A stretch of DNA of 64,000 nt, from the NCBI RefSeq assembly GCF_018881965.1, contig NZ_JACVPI010000001.1, positions 998,018 to 1,062,017 on the forward strand, given 5' to 3'. Every line of letters starts with the position of its first letter. Within the stretch, counting starts at the first letter, position 1. The notes under the pieces were generated by a model. It saw only the letters and a list, made by a program, of their open reading frames with translations, was not told the DNA's origin and made no database searches. The translations under genes and the position numbers were made by a program. Source of the DNA: Polynucleobacter sp. JS-Polo-80-F4. GTDB lineage: Bacteria > Pseudomonadota > Gammaproteobacteria > Burkholderiales > Burkholderiaceae. Of this stretch, positions 19,306 through 27,701 are shown in pieces.

Positions 19306-20073
19306 TTACTCAAAGCGATTATCGAGACGTCCCACGCCATCAATAATGATGCTGACATTGCTACCAGGTTTCATGGAGCCAACACCTACTGAAGTACCGC
19401 AGGCAATGATGTCTCCTGGCGAGAGTGGTACGTCTTGAGAAATCAAGCTCACCAGTTTTGAGGGTGAGAAAATCATATCCGCAATGGGATAGTTTTGGCG
19501 CTCTTGATCATTCAGAATAGTCTTGATCGTTAGCGTACTTGGATCCACATCGGTGGTGATGTAAGGGCCGAAAACGCCAAAGGTATTGAAGCTTTTTGCA
19601 CGAGTCCACTGGGCATATCCAGGATCACGATTCAGGATTTCAATAGCGGTCACATCATTAATGCAGGTATAGCCAAAGATGGCCTTAGCTGCTTCGACTT
19701 CATCGACTTCATGACAGTGCTTGCCAATCACAATACCAAGCTCACCTTCGTAAACTACTTTCCCGGAGTAAGACTTGGGTGTGCGAATAACTTGGTTTGT
19801 TGCCAGGAAGGAGTTATTGCCTTTGAGGAAGTACAAAGGCTCAGCAGGAACGGCGTGCTCAAGCTTGGTGACCAATGCATGAAAGTTATCCACCATGGCA
19901 ACCATCTTCGAGGGGATACAAGGAATATCGATTGTGACGTCGGCCAATTTGATGTTTTGGCCGGTAGCTTTAGGGGTGTTAAATAAGTCACCTTCATATA
20001 AGGCAATTTGATCGCCCTGCACTTGTCCTAAACCACTTTTCCCCTGATGCTGAAATCTAAGCCACTGAGCCAT
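19306..20073 (-). CDS. fumarylacetoacetate hydrolase family protein
   Basis: 255-residue FAH-fold hydrolase. Metal-binding and catalytic signature: VVYEGELGIVIGKHCHEV (first metal-ligand glutamates), GYTCINDVTA, and the C-terminal SPGDIIACGTSVGVGSM. Members hydrolyse or decarboxylate fumarylpyruvate, acylpyruvates, oxaloacetate or hydroxyhepta-dienedioate; sequence alone does not distinguish these. ATG at 20073 with AGGAA upstream. It diverges from the selenoprotein-B-like gene with about 56 bp between starts, implying shared regulation. Confidence 0.87.
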   Translation of the reverse strand: MAQWLRFQHQGKSGLGQVQGDQIALYEGDLFNTPKATGQNIKLADVTIDIPCIPSKMVAMVDNFHALVTKLEHAVPAEPLYFLKGNNSFLATNQVIRTPKSYSGKVVYEGELGIVIGKHCHEVDEVEAAKAIFGYTCINDVTAIEILNRDPGYAQWTRAKSFNTFGVFGPYITTDVDPSTLTIKTILNDQERQNYPIADMIFSPSKLVSLISQDVPLSPGDIIACGTSVGVGSMKPGSNVSIIIDGVGRLDNRFE

Positions 20074-20129
20074 AATAAGTTCCTATGAAGTTAAATATTT
20101 GATATGCAATATCTTACAGGGATGAATTG

Positions 20130-21065
20130 ATGTCTAAGACTTCTGAATTCACATTTGCACCAGAACAGGATCAGCCCGTTCGCTATATGGAGCGCACCCG
20201 AAGTTATTACTTGGGTTTGGGCTATGAGAATCCTTATGCATGGGCTCACTACATTGATGTGCCGTTTACCCCACTCAGAAAGCCGCTTGCTCAATCTGTA
20301 TTGGGCTTAATTACTACAGCCGTTCCATATGATCCTGATAAGGGGGCTCAAGGCCAGAGTGCACCTTATAACGCTGCAGCAAAGTTTTACCAACCCTATC
20401 AACAATCTCTGGATAACGATGTCGATTTACGTATTGCGCATGTAGGGGTTGATCGCAAGAATGCCAATATGGAAGATGGTCATTGTTGGTTTCCGCTGGG
20501 TGCTGCTCAGCGGGCGGTTGTTGCCGGGAGGGTAAAGGCGATCTCTCCGAATTTTTATGGCTTACCAACCAATCGAAGTCAGCGCCATACCTTAGAGATT
20601 GATGCTCCTCTCATTTTAGAAATGCTGAAAGCGGACGGTGTAGATGTCGCGATATTAATTCCGAATTGTCCGATCTGTCATCAGAGTCAGAGTTTGTTGG
20701 CGCGTTATCTGGAGTCTGCAGGAATTTCAACTGCGATCATGGGCGCCGCTAAAGATATTGTGGAGTATTGCGGAGTGCCGCGATTTTTATTTAGTGATTT
20801 TCCATTAGGGAATGCAGCTGCAAAACCAAATGATCTAGCTTCTCAAGATCTCAATTTCGATTTAGCTCTGCGCCTTCTGGAGTCTGCCCCTGGCCCGCGC
20901 ACAACAGTGCAATCGCCACTGCGATGGTCATCAGATCCATCATGGAAGTTAGATTATTCAAATCTGGAAAAGATGTCTTCACAAGAAATCCTACGATTGC
21001 GTGAAGAGGCGGAGCAGGCGCGAATTACGGCGCGCGAACTCAGAGTCAACAGCCTGGGGGCTTAA
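20130..21065 (+). CDS. glycine/sarcosine/betaine reductase selenoprotein B-like protein
   Basis: 311-residue protein from the ATG at 20130. It resembles the selenoprotein B subunit family of glycine/proline reductases: DLRIAHVGVDRKN, the alpha/beta segment DGVDVAILIPNCPICHQSQSLLARYLESAGI and a C-P-I-C motif (C180, C183) where clostridial members carry selenocysteine-containing redox motifs. No in-frame TGA is present, so this is a cysteine form. A Glu/Arg-rich helix (LRLREEAEQARITARELR) ends the protein. True reductase activity in an aerobic betaproteobacterium is doubtful. Overlaps the convergent ispB stop by 4 bp. Family call is from pattern recall, moderate certainty. Confidence 0.65.
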   Translation: MSKTSEFTFAPEQDQPVRYMERTRSYYLGLGYENPYAWAHYIDVPFTPLRKPLAQSVLGLITTAVPYDPDKGAQGQSAPYNAAAKFYQPYQQSLDNDVDLRIAHVGVDRKNANMEDGHCWFPLGAAQRAVVAGRVKAISPNFYGLPTNRSQRHTLEIDAPLILEMLKADGVDVAILIPNCPICHQSQSLLARYLESAGISTAIMGAAKDIVEYCGVPRFLFSDFPLGNAAAKPNDLASQDLNFDLALRLLESAPGPRTTVQSPLRWSSDPSWKLDYSNLEKMSSQEILRLREEAEQARITARELRVNSLGA

Positions 21066-22066
21066 GTTTGCCTAGTGAGGGAGTATGCGCACAGGGCATG
21101 TAGTGCAGCACTAGCTTCATTTTCAGGGAAGTCTTTTAGGCAAGCTAAGGCCAGGTCGGCCTCACGTTTGGCTGCTGCTTGTGTGTAATCTAGGGCGCCA
21201 GAGTTTTGAACTGCAGCAAGGATTTGCGCAAACACATCATCTGGTAAATCTTGGTTTTGTTCAATCGCTGCGCGAACTAAAAGGCGCTCTTCGCTACTGC
21301 CGTTTTCAAGTAAGTAAATCAGTGGCAATGTAGGCTTGCCTTCGCGCAAGTCATCACCAGCATTTTTCCCCATCTGTGCAGCGTTTGCGGTGTAGTCAAG
21401 CAAGTCATCCATCAATTGAAATGCCGTACCAATATGGCGCCCAAATGCAGCGGCTTGTTCGCGCTGAACATCGGTAGCATTTGCCAATATGGCGCCTAAC
21501 TCAGTTGAAGCTTCGAAGAGTTTGGCTGTTTTATAGCGGATTACTTGCAAGTAGCTCGCTTCATCCACCTCAGGATCATTCATATTCAGAAGTTGCAAAA
21601 CTTCGCCTTCAGCAATCGTATTGGTCGCATCTGACAGAATTTGCATGATTCGAAGATCATTCGGGCCAACCATCATTTGAAAGGCCCGGGAGTACAAGAA
21701 ATCACCCACCAAAACGCTAGCGGCATTACCAAAAGCAGCATTGGCCGTCTCCCGACCCCGTCTTAGGGTTGATTCATCGACGACATCATCATGAAGGAGG
21801 GTAGCTGTATGGATAAATTCAACTACAGCGGACATTTCCAGGGTATGGGGCGTCTCTTTGCCGTTAGCCAGGGCTTTAGCCACCAGCATTAACAGGGCGG
21901 GTCTGACCCGTTTGCCGCCAGCCTGGATGATATAGCTTGAGATTTGGTCAATTAAGGCGACTTTTGAGGCCAAGCGCTGACGGATAACCTCGTCTAAGGC
22001 CTTGAAATCTAAGGCTATTGGAGCTAGGATTTGGCTTAAGTCATTGGTTTTGACAGTGATCGTCAT
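21062..22066 (-). CDS. ispB: polyprenyl (octaprenyl) diphosphate synthase IspB
   Basis: 334-residue trans-long-chain prenyl synthase that makes the ubiquinone side chain. First Asp-rich motif LLHDDVVDESTLRRG and second motif QLMDDLLDYTANAAQMGK are intact, with GGKRVRPALLML upstream for IPP binding. The reading frame is open further upstream to 22252, but that segment overlaps rplU antisense and is not protein-like; the ATG at 22066 gives the normal N-terminus. Its start codon lies inside the rplU promoter on the opposite strand, so the two genes diverge with overlapping control sequences. Confidence 0.95.
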   Translation of the reverse strand: MTITVKTNDLSQILAPIALDFKALDEVIRQRLASKVALIDQISSYIIQAGGKRVRPALLMLVAKALANGKETPHTLEMSAVVEFIHTATLLHDDVVDESTLRRGRETANAAFGNAASVLVGDFLYSRAFQMMVGPNDLRIMQILSDATNTIAEGEVLQLLNMNDPEVDEASYLQVIRYKTAKLFEASTELGAILANATDVQREQAAAFGRHIGTAFQLMDDLLDYTANAAQMGKNAGDDLREGKPTLPLIYLLENGSSEERLLVRAAIEQNQDLPDDVFAQILAAVQNSGALDYTQAAAKREADLALACLKDFPENEASAALHALCAYSLTRQT

Positions 22067-22078
22067 GCAAGATATAAT
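22050..22078 (+). promoter_or_regulatory. full-consensus sigma70 promoter for rplU-rpmA
   Basis: TTGACA (22050-22055) and TATAAT (22073-22078) with exactly 17 bp between, both hexamers perfect. Transcription would start near 22085, about 57 nt before rplU. The -35 end lies within the ispB coding sequence on the other strand. Confidence 0.88.
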
Positions 22079-22087
22079 AATGGGCTT

Positions 22088-22110
22088 AGCTAGTCCAGGG
22101 TGGATTAGCT
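22088..22110 (+). promoter_or_regulatory. hairpin in the rplU 5' leader
   Basis: AGCTAGTCC (22088-22096) can pair with GGATTAGCT (22102-22110) around a 5-nt loop, 9 bp with one G-U pair, near the predicted transcript start. It could be a leader element for autogenous control by L21 or simply a stabilising 5' hairpin. Confidence 0.4.
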
Positions 22111-22141
22111 TAAATGTAGATATTAATTGAGGTTTCAAACC

Positions 22142-22453
22142 ATGTACGCGGTCATAAAAACCGGTGGCAAACAATATAAAGTTGCTGCAGGCGAAAAATT
22201 GAAAATAGAACAGATACCAGCGGAAATCGGCAGCGAAATCACTCTTGACCAAGTCCTCGCCGTTGGCGAAGGCGCTTCACTGAAATTAGGTGATCCATTG
22301 GTTAATGGTGCAGCTGTGATGGCCACTGTCGTCTCCCAGGGACGTCACGATAAAGTGACAATCTTTAAGATGCGCCGTCGCAAGCATTATCAAAAGCACC
22401 AAGGCCATCGTCAGAATTTCACTGAAATTTTGATCAACACGATTAAAGCCTAA
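22142..22453 (+). CDS. rplU: 50S ribosomal protein L21
   Basis: 103-residue L21, which binds 23S rRNA next to L20. Starts [19 protein letters not shown] and ends with the [19 protein letters not shown] segment, both hallmarks. The ATG at 22142 gives the standard N-terminus; TTGAGG precedes it. First gene of rplU-rpmA, driven by the consensus promoter at 22050-22078. Confidence 0.98.
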   Translation: MYAVIKTGGKQYKVAAGEKLKIEQIPAEIGSEITLDQVLAVGEGASLKLGDPLVNGAAVMATVVSQGRHDKVTIFKMRRRKHYQKHQGHRQNFTEILINTIKA

Positions 22454-22472
22454 TTCAGGGTAGGAGAAAGAT

Positions 22473-22733
22473 ATGGCACAGAAAAAAGGCGGCGGCTCAA
22501 CACGAAATGGCCGCGACTCAGAATCGAAACGCTTAGGCGTTAAGGTATTTGGCGGCGAGCACATTAATGCTGGCAGCATCATCATTCGTCAACGTGGCAC
22601 ACGTGTTCATCCAGGTGCAAACGTTGGTATTGGTAAGGATCACACTTTGTTCGCCTTAATTGACGGTCAGGTGGAATTCGGCGTTAAGGGTGCTTTGAAG
22701 AAGGCCCAAGTTTCAGTCTTGCCTCGTTCATAA
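22473..22733 (+). CDS. rpmA: 50S ribosomal protein L27
   Basis: 86-residue L27, whose N-terminal tail reaches the peptidyl transferase centre. [19 protein letters not shown] and [18 protein letters not shown] are diagnostic. The start is proteobacterial type, without the cleaved N-terminal extension seen in Firmicutes. TAGGAGAAAGAT provides the Shine-Dalgarno. 19 bp after rplU. Confidence 0.98.
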   Translation: MAQKKGGGSTRNGRDSESKRLGVKVFGGEHINAGSIIIRQRGTRVHPGANVGIGKDHTLFALIDGQVEFGVKGALKKAQVSVLPRS

Positions 22734-22791
22734 GGCAGCCTGACTGAGACACGTTTGATTCAGATTTATTCCGAATTTAACTCTTAGGAAC

Positions 22792-22818
22792 AGGCCTCGC
22801 TAAGCGAGGCCTTTTTTA
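22792..22818 (+). terminator. terminator/attenuator between rpmA and obgE
   Basis: Perfect 9-bp stem AGGCCTCGC / GCGAGGCCT (22792-22800, 22804-22812) with a TAA loop followed by TTTTTATT. It ends 3 bp before the obgE ATG. The only purine-rich ribosome binding candidate for obgE, GCGAGG, is the 3' arm of this stem. Confidence 0.85.
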
Positions 22819-22821
22819 TTC

Positions 22822-23910
22822 ATGAAATTTATAGACGAAGCACGTATTGAAGTGATTGCCGGGCAAGGTGGCGCCGGAAGTGCCTCTATGCGCCGCGAAA
22901 AATTCATTGAATTTGGCGGTCCTGATGGTGGTGACGGCGGCAAAGGCGGTAGCGTCTGGGCGATAGCCGATCGCAACATCAACACCTTGATTGATTACCG
23001 CTACGCAAAGACACACACTGCAAAAAATGGTGAGCCTGGTCGTGGCGCCGATTGTTATGGTCGCGCTGGAGATGACATCGAGTTGCGGATGCCGGTTGGC
23101 ACCATCATTGCTGACTATGAAACCGGTGAGCCAATTGCTGACTTAACTACACATGGCGAACGGCTTTGTTTAGCCCAGGGCGGTGTTGGCGGTTGGGGCA
23201 ATATTCACTTTAAGAGCAGCACGAATAGAGCGCCACGTCAAAAGACAAATGGCAAAGATGGTGAACGCCGTAAGCTGAAACTTGAGTTGAAGGTTTTGGC
23301 AGATGTAGGTTTGTTGGGTATGCCTAATGCCGGTAAATCCACTTTGATTACTGCTGTATCAAATGCTCGTCCGAAGATTGCTGACTACCCTTTTACAACG
23401 CTGCATCCTAATTTGGGTGTTGTGCGTGTGGGAGCTGAGCGTAGCTTTGTTATTGCTGATATCCCTGGTTTGATTGAAGGCGCAGCTGAAGGTGCTGGCT
23501 TAGGCCATCGTTTCTTACGTCACTTGCAGCGTACCGGCGTTCTATTGCATTTGGTTGATATTGCTCCATTTGATGCGAATGTAGATCCAGTAGCTGATGC
23601 CAATGCAATCGTGAATGAATTGCGTAAATACGATGAAGCTTTGGTTGAGAAGCCACGTTGGTTAGTCTTGAATAAAGTAGACATGATTCCCGAGGAAGAT
23701 CGCAAGAAAGTGGTCGCAGACTTTATTAAGCGCTTTAAGTGGAAAGGCCCAGTCTTTGAGATCTCGGCCTTAACGGGCTTGGGTTGCGACAAACTTTGTT
23801 ATTCCTTGCAAGATTATTTGGATTCTGTGCGTCGTGACCGAGATGATGCGGATGAGCGCGCACAAGATCCGCGTTATCAAGACCAGTCTGAAGATAAAAA
23901 ACCAGATTAA
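22822..23910 (+). CDS. obgE: GTPase Obg/CgtA
   Basis: 362-residue ribosome-associated GTPase involved in 50S maturation and stress response. The N-terminal glycine-rich Obg fold occupies residues 1-158 ([35 protein letters not shown]). The G domain follows: G1 [12 protein letters not shown]3 DIPGLIEG, G4 NKVD, G5 SALTG. The C-terminal tail is short and acidic ([19 protein letters not shown]). The ATG lies right behind the hairpin at 22792-22818, which may couple its translation to termination control. Confidence 0.97.
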   Translation: MKFIDEARIEVIAGQGGAGSASMRREKFIEFGGPDGGDGGKGGSVWAIADRNINTLIDYRYAKTHTAKNGEPGRGADCYGRAGDDIELRMPVGTIIADYETGEPIADLTTHGERLCLAQGGVGGWGNIHFKSSTNRAPRQKTNGKDGERRKLKLELKVLADVGLLGMPNAGKSTLITAVSNARPKIADYPFTTLHPNLGVVRVGAERSFVIADIPGLIEGAAEGAGLGHRFLRHLQRTGVLLHLVDIAPFDANVDPVADANAIVNELRKYDEALVEKPRWLVLNKVDMIPEEDRKKVVADFIKRFKWKGPVFEISALTGLGCDKLCYSLQDYLDSVRRDRDDADERAQDPRYQDQSEDKKPD

Positions 23911-23931
23911 ATATTTGACTTGCCCTTTGCT

Positions 23932-24714
23932 ATGAACGCTAAAAAAACTCAACGAATTGTTGTCAAAGTAGGCTCCAGTCTTGTCACCAATAATGGTGAA
24001 GGTTTAGATCATGCTGCGATTGCTATGTGGGCCGAGCAAATGGCAGGCCTATTGAAGGCTGGCCATGAAGTCTTGATGGTGAGCTCTGGTGCCATTGCCG
24101 AAGGCATGCAGCGTCTGGGTTGGAGCAAACGCCCAAAAGAGATTCATCAATTGCAGGCTGCAGCTGCAGTTGGGCAAATGGGTTTGGTACAAGTTTATGA
24201 AAGCTGCTTTGCGCGCTTTAATTTGCGTAGTGCCCAGATCTTATTGACCAATGCAGACTTAGCAGACGCAGAACGCAATGCTAATGCAAGAGCAACTTTG
24301 GATACTTTGCTGAAGTTGGGTGTGGTTCCTATTATTAATGAGAACGACACGGTGGTAACCGATGAAATTAAGTTCGGAGACAACGACAATCTTGCTGCTT
24401 TGGTAACCAATTTAATCCATGCTGATCTCTTGGTAATTTTGACCGACCAAGGTGGATTGTTTACTGCGGATCCACGTCAAAATCCAAATGCCACATTACT
24501 TACGGATGCTATTGCAGGAGACCCAGCCTTGGAAAAAATGGCCGGAGGTGCTGCTAGTGAGTTGAGTAAGGGCGGAATGTTAACCAAGGTATTGGCTGCA
24601 AAGATTGCCGTTAAAACTGGCGCAGCGACAGTGATTGCCTCTGGGCGCGAACCCAATGTGCTAACTCGTCTCATTGCTGGCGAGAAACTTGGCACTCACT
24701 TAAGCGCCAATTAG
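23932..24714 (+). CDS. proB: glutamate 5-kinase, catalytic domain only
   Basis: Phosphorylates glutamate in the first step of proline synthesis. 260 residues from the ATG at 23932 (an in-frame TTG at 23920 is less likely). The amino acid kinase domain is complete: [61 protein letters not shown] and [15 protein letters not shown]. Typical proteobacterial ProB is about 370 residues with a C-terminal PUA domain; here the frame stops right after the kinase domain and the next gene starts on the opposite strand, so the PUA domain is gone. proA is not in the window. Confidence 0.95.
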   Translation: MNAKKTQRIVVKVGSSLVTNNGEGLDHAAIAMWAEQMAGLLKAGHEVLMVSSGAIAEGMQRLGWSKRPKEIHQLQAAAAVGQMGLVQVYESCFARFNLRSAQILLTNADLADAERNANARATLDTLLKLGVVPIINENDTVVTDEIKFGDNDNLAALVTNLIHADLLVILTDQGGLFTADPRQNPNATLLTDAIAGDPALEKMAGGAASELSKGGMLTKVLAAKIAVKTGAATVIASGREPNVLTRLIAGEKLGTHLSAN

Positions 24715-24732
24715 GCAAAATCCTGCTGGGTT

Positions 24733-25296
24733 TTAGGGGGTTCCATTTGAATTGGTTGGTTTGGTGCCACCAATGAATCCATTAGGGTTGAGCGACTGAA
24801 GAATTGCTTTGATACTCTTTTCCTGCGAATTGAAGTTGCAAAATGCGCCTTGAGCCAAAGCTGCTTGATATCGATTGGGGACATTACTTTGGATCGCACG
24901 CCAGCTAGAGAGGGGATTTTCTCTCCAGACATTGTTCTCTAGGGTGCCATAGAGGCGCCACTGAAATGAATCGCAACGAATGCCTTCGTATTGCGCTTGA
25001 ACGCTACCACTCGGGCTGGTCAGCACCACAATATAGCGAGTCACTCCATCTGCACCTATCAGGATCGAGTCGGTATCCACTGCAAATTTAAAAATGGTAT
25101 GTTGGGATACGTAAAAAGGCAGTAGGGTGGCTTGGTTAGGTGGGTTCAGGGGCATGGCAGTCGTACCCTCTTTGAATACCATGGGTGCAAAAGGATCTAG
25201 CCCGCTTTGCAGTGGATCGCCTGCACAGGCAGAAAGTGTGATGCCAATAATGACGGCGCAAAAACAGAGGTAAATACGTTTGAGATGGTGGGTCAT
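24733..25296 (-). CDS. CNP1-like family lipoprotein
   Basis: 187-residue predicted lipoprotein. Signal peptide [20 protein letters not shown] contains a lipobox LSAC with the lipidated cysteine near residue 24 and Ala-Gly-Asp after it; Asp at +3 does not clearly mean inner-membrane retention. The body ([37 protein letters not shown]) fits the betaproteobacterial CNP1-like family, function unknown. Its ATG overlaps the rppH stop by 4 bp (ATGA), so it is translated in the rppH operon. Convergent with proB. Confidence 0.8.
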   Translation of the reverse strand: MTHHLKRIYLCFCAVIIGITLSACAGDPLQSGLDPFAPMVFKEGTTAMPLNPPNQATLLPFYVSQHTIFKFAVDTDSILIGADGVTRYIVVLTSPSGSVQAQYEGIRCDSFQWRLYGTLENNVWRENPLSSWRAIQSNVPNRYQAALAQGAFCNFNSQEKSIKAILQSLNPNGFIGGTKPTNSNGTP

Positions 25297-25895
25297 TGTG
25301 GTGTGTCTTTTGGATTTTCATCTTCATTAGGGTGCTCGTGCGAGCCACCATAAAAAGATTGAATCAGGTCGAGAGGGGAGCCCCAGGCAAGCTGTTGCAT
25401 GCGCATACCGCGGGATAAGAAGCGAGCCAACTCAGAAAGTGCGAGCTGATAGACTTCGCGTTTAAAGCCAATCACTGCATCCAACTGAATCCAGAAGGGG
25501 ACCCAGCGCCAAGCATCAAACTCAGGATGTTCGGAGGCGCGCAATTGAATGTCGCTATCTAAGCCTACTAGACGTAGGAGAAACCAAATTTGTTTTTGAC
25601 CGCGATATGCAGCACGATGCACTCTAGTGGAGTTTTGACGGCGCAAGTATTCCTCAGGGACGTCGTAGCGAAGCCAATCCCTGGTGCGTCCAATAATTTG
25701 GACATGCTCCGGCAGTAAGCCAACCTCCTCTTGCAATTCGCGGTACATAGCCTGTTCAGGGCTTTCACCATGCTGAATCCCGCCTTGCGGGAACTGCCAC
25801 GAATGCTGCCCAACGCGTTTTCCCCAGAAAACCTCGTTACGGCTGTTGAGGAGGACAATGCCGACATTCGGGCGATACCCTTCACGGTCAAGCAT
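25293..25895 (-). CDS. rppH: RNA pyrophosphohydrolase RppH
   Basis: 200-residue Nudix enzyme that removes pyrophosphate from 5' triphosphate mRNA, triggering RNase E decay. [17 protein letters not shown] and [18 protein letters not shown] are RppH signatures, and the Nudix box [17 protein letters not shown] continues QEEVGL. The C-terminal segment beyond about residue 160 ([14 protein letters not shown] and a charged tail) is longer than in E. coli (176 residues), which is usual in betaproteobacteria. Divergent from proS with 48 bp between starts. Confidence 0.96.
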   Translation of the reverse strand: MLDREGYRPNVGIVLLNSRNEVFWGKRVGQHSWQFPQGGIQHGESPEQAMYRELQEEVGLLPEHVQIIGRTRDWLRYDVPEEYLRRQNSTRVHRAAYRGQKQIWFLLRLVGLDSDIQLRASEHPEFDAWRWVPFWIQLDAVIGFKREVYQLALSELARFLSRGMRMQQLAWGSPLDLIQSFYGGSHEHPNEDENPKDTPQ

Positions 25896-25943
25896 GATCG
25901 TGCCTCAAATCCTTTAAAATCAACGATTTGATTATATCCATAC

Positions 25944-27686
25944 ATGAAAGCCTCACAATCATTTCTCGCCACGCTAAAAGAAGCTCCCTCAGACGCTGAG
26001 GTGGTTTCGCACAAACTCATGGTGCGTGCAGGTTTAATTCGCAAGCTGAGCGCTGGCATTTACAACTATTTGCCTTTGGGTTTGAAAGTCATTCGCAAAG
26101 TAGAAAACATCGTTCGCGAGGAAATGAATCGTGCGGGCGCAATTGAATTGCTGATGCCAATGATTCAGCCTGCTGAATTGTGGCAAGAGACTGGGCGTTG
26201 GGAAAAGATGGGTCCTGAGTTACTAAGAATCAAAGATCGTCATGATCGTGATTTCTTGATCCAGCCAACCTCTGAAGAAGTGATTACCGATTTAGCTCGT
26301 AATGAGATTAAGAGTTACAAACAATTGCCAGTGAATTTCTATCAAATTCAGACCAAGTTCCGCGATGAGCGTCGTCCTCGTTTTGGCATCATGCGCGGTC
26401 GTGAGTTCAGTATGAAAGACGCCTACTCATTTGATCGTGATGTTGAAGGCCTCAAGAAATCCTATCAAGTGATGTTTGACGCCTATACCCGGATCTTTAA
26501 GCGTATGGGGCTTGAGTTCCGCGCAGTGACTGCTGATAACGGTGCGATTGGTGGCTCAGGTAGTCAAGAGTTCCATGTGATTGCCGATACTGGTGAAGAT
26601 GCCATTGTGTATTGTCCAAATTCTGATTACGCAGCCAATCTAGAGGCAGCTGAGTCTTTAGCATTGATTGCTGCTCGTGCTGCAGCTTCTGCGGCAATGG
26701 TTAAAGTGCCAACCCCTGATAAGACTAACTGCGCTGATGTAGCAAAGTTTTTGAACATTCCACTTGCATCTACTGTGAAGTCCTTATTGTTTGCGGCTGA
26801 TCAAGAAAAAGGGCCAGCAAAACTCTTTATGCTGTTGGTGCGCGGTGACCATGAGCTCAATGAAGTTAAAGCGAGCAAGATTCCTGGCATGGCAGAGTCA
26901 CGCTTTGCTACTGAAGCAGAAATTAAGCAGGCTTGTAATGCACCAGCCGGTTATTTGGGCCCTGTTGGGGTGAGTGCTGATGTGACTGTGGTTGCTGATC
27001 GCACGGTTGCCAATATGGCTGATTTTGTTTGTGGCGCTAACGATGCTGGACATCATTTGACTGGTGTGAACTGGGGGCGTGATTTGCCTGAGCCCTTGGT
27101 ATTGGATATTCGTAATGCAGTGATTGGCGATCCCTCGCCGGACGGCAAAGGTGTTGTCGATATTTGCCGCGGTATTGAAGTTGGGCATGTATTCCAGCTG
27201 GGCACACGTTATTCAGAAGCAATGGGTTGTACATACTTGGATCAGCAGGGCAAAGCACAGCCCATGGTGATGGGTTGTTACGGCATTGGCGTAACTCGTT
27301 TGCTTGGTGCTGCGATTGAGCAGGGCCATGATGAGAAGGGCATTATTTGGCCAATCTCCATGGCACCATTTGAGGTGGTGATTTGCCCGATGGGTTACGA
27401 AAAATCAGAGGCAGTTAAGGCTGCATGTGACCAACTCCATGGCGAGTTGTTAGCTGCTGGTATTGATGTGATTTTGGATGACCGCAATGAGCGTCCAGGT
27501 GCGATGTTTGCTGACTGGGAGTTGATTGGAGCGCCATTCCGAGTGGTGATTGGTGATCGCGGCTTGGCAGATGCACAGGTGGAATTTAAAGGCCGCACTG
27601 ATGCTGAGTCTCAGAACATCCCATTAAATGACATCAAAGCAAAAGTGATTGCGGCAGTACAGGCCGCTAAACAATTGATCGCTTAA
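25944..27686 (+). CDS. proS: prolyl-tRNA synthetase
   Basis: 580-residue class II synthetase of the bacterial type. Motif 1 region [18 protein letters not shown], motif 2 [22 protein letters not shown] (shown in part), and motif 3 [12 protein letters not shown] are present. An insertion domain of about residues 230-390 ([20 protein letters not shown] onwards) is the Ala-tRNA-Pro editing domain. The C-terminal anticodon-binding domain starts near [11 protein letters not shown]. No clear Shine-Dalgarno. Convergent with ffh; only 15 bp separate the two stops. Confidence 0.98.
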   Translation: MKASQSFLATLKEAPSDAEVVSHKLMVRAGLIRKLSAGIYNYLPLGLKVIRKVENIVREEMNRAGAIELLMPMIQPAELWQETGRWEKMGPELLRIKDRHDRDFLIQPTSEEVITDLARNEIKSYKQLPVNFYQIQTKFRDERRPRFGIMRGREFSMKDAYSFDRDVEGLKKSYQVMFDAYTRIFKRMGLEFRAVTADNGAIGGSGSQEFHVIADTGEDAIVYCPNSDYAANLEAAESLALIAARAAASAAMVKVPTPDKTNCADVAKFLNIPLASTVKSLLFAADQEKGPAKLFMLLVRGDHELNEVKASKIPGMAESRFATEAEIKQACNAPAGYLGPVGVSADVTVVADRTVANMADFVCGANDAGHHLTGVNWGRDLPEPLVLDIRNAVIGDPSPDGKGVVDICRGIEVGHVFQLGTRYSEAMGCTYLDQQGKAQPMVMGCYGIGVTRLLGAAIEQGHDEKGIIWPISMAPFEVVICPMGYEKSEAVKAACDQLHGELLAAGIDVILDDRNERPGAMFADWELIGAPFRVVIGDRGLADAQVEFKGRTDAESQNIPLNDIKAKVIAAVQAAKQLIA

Positions 27687-27701
27687 GTTATCTCTTAAGT
27701 T

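Noticed and set aside
22067..22252. Upstream extension of the ispB frame by 62 codons
   Set aside because: It lies antisense to rplU and its promoter; the ATG at 22066 gives the standard IspB N-terminus.
27687..27701. CTTAAG repeats between proS and ffh as a terminator
   Set aside because: The pairing is a weak 6-bp AT-rich stem and I could not support termination from it.
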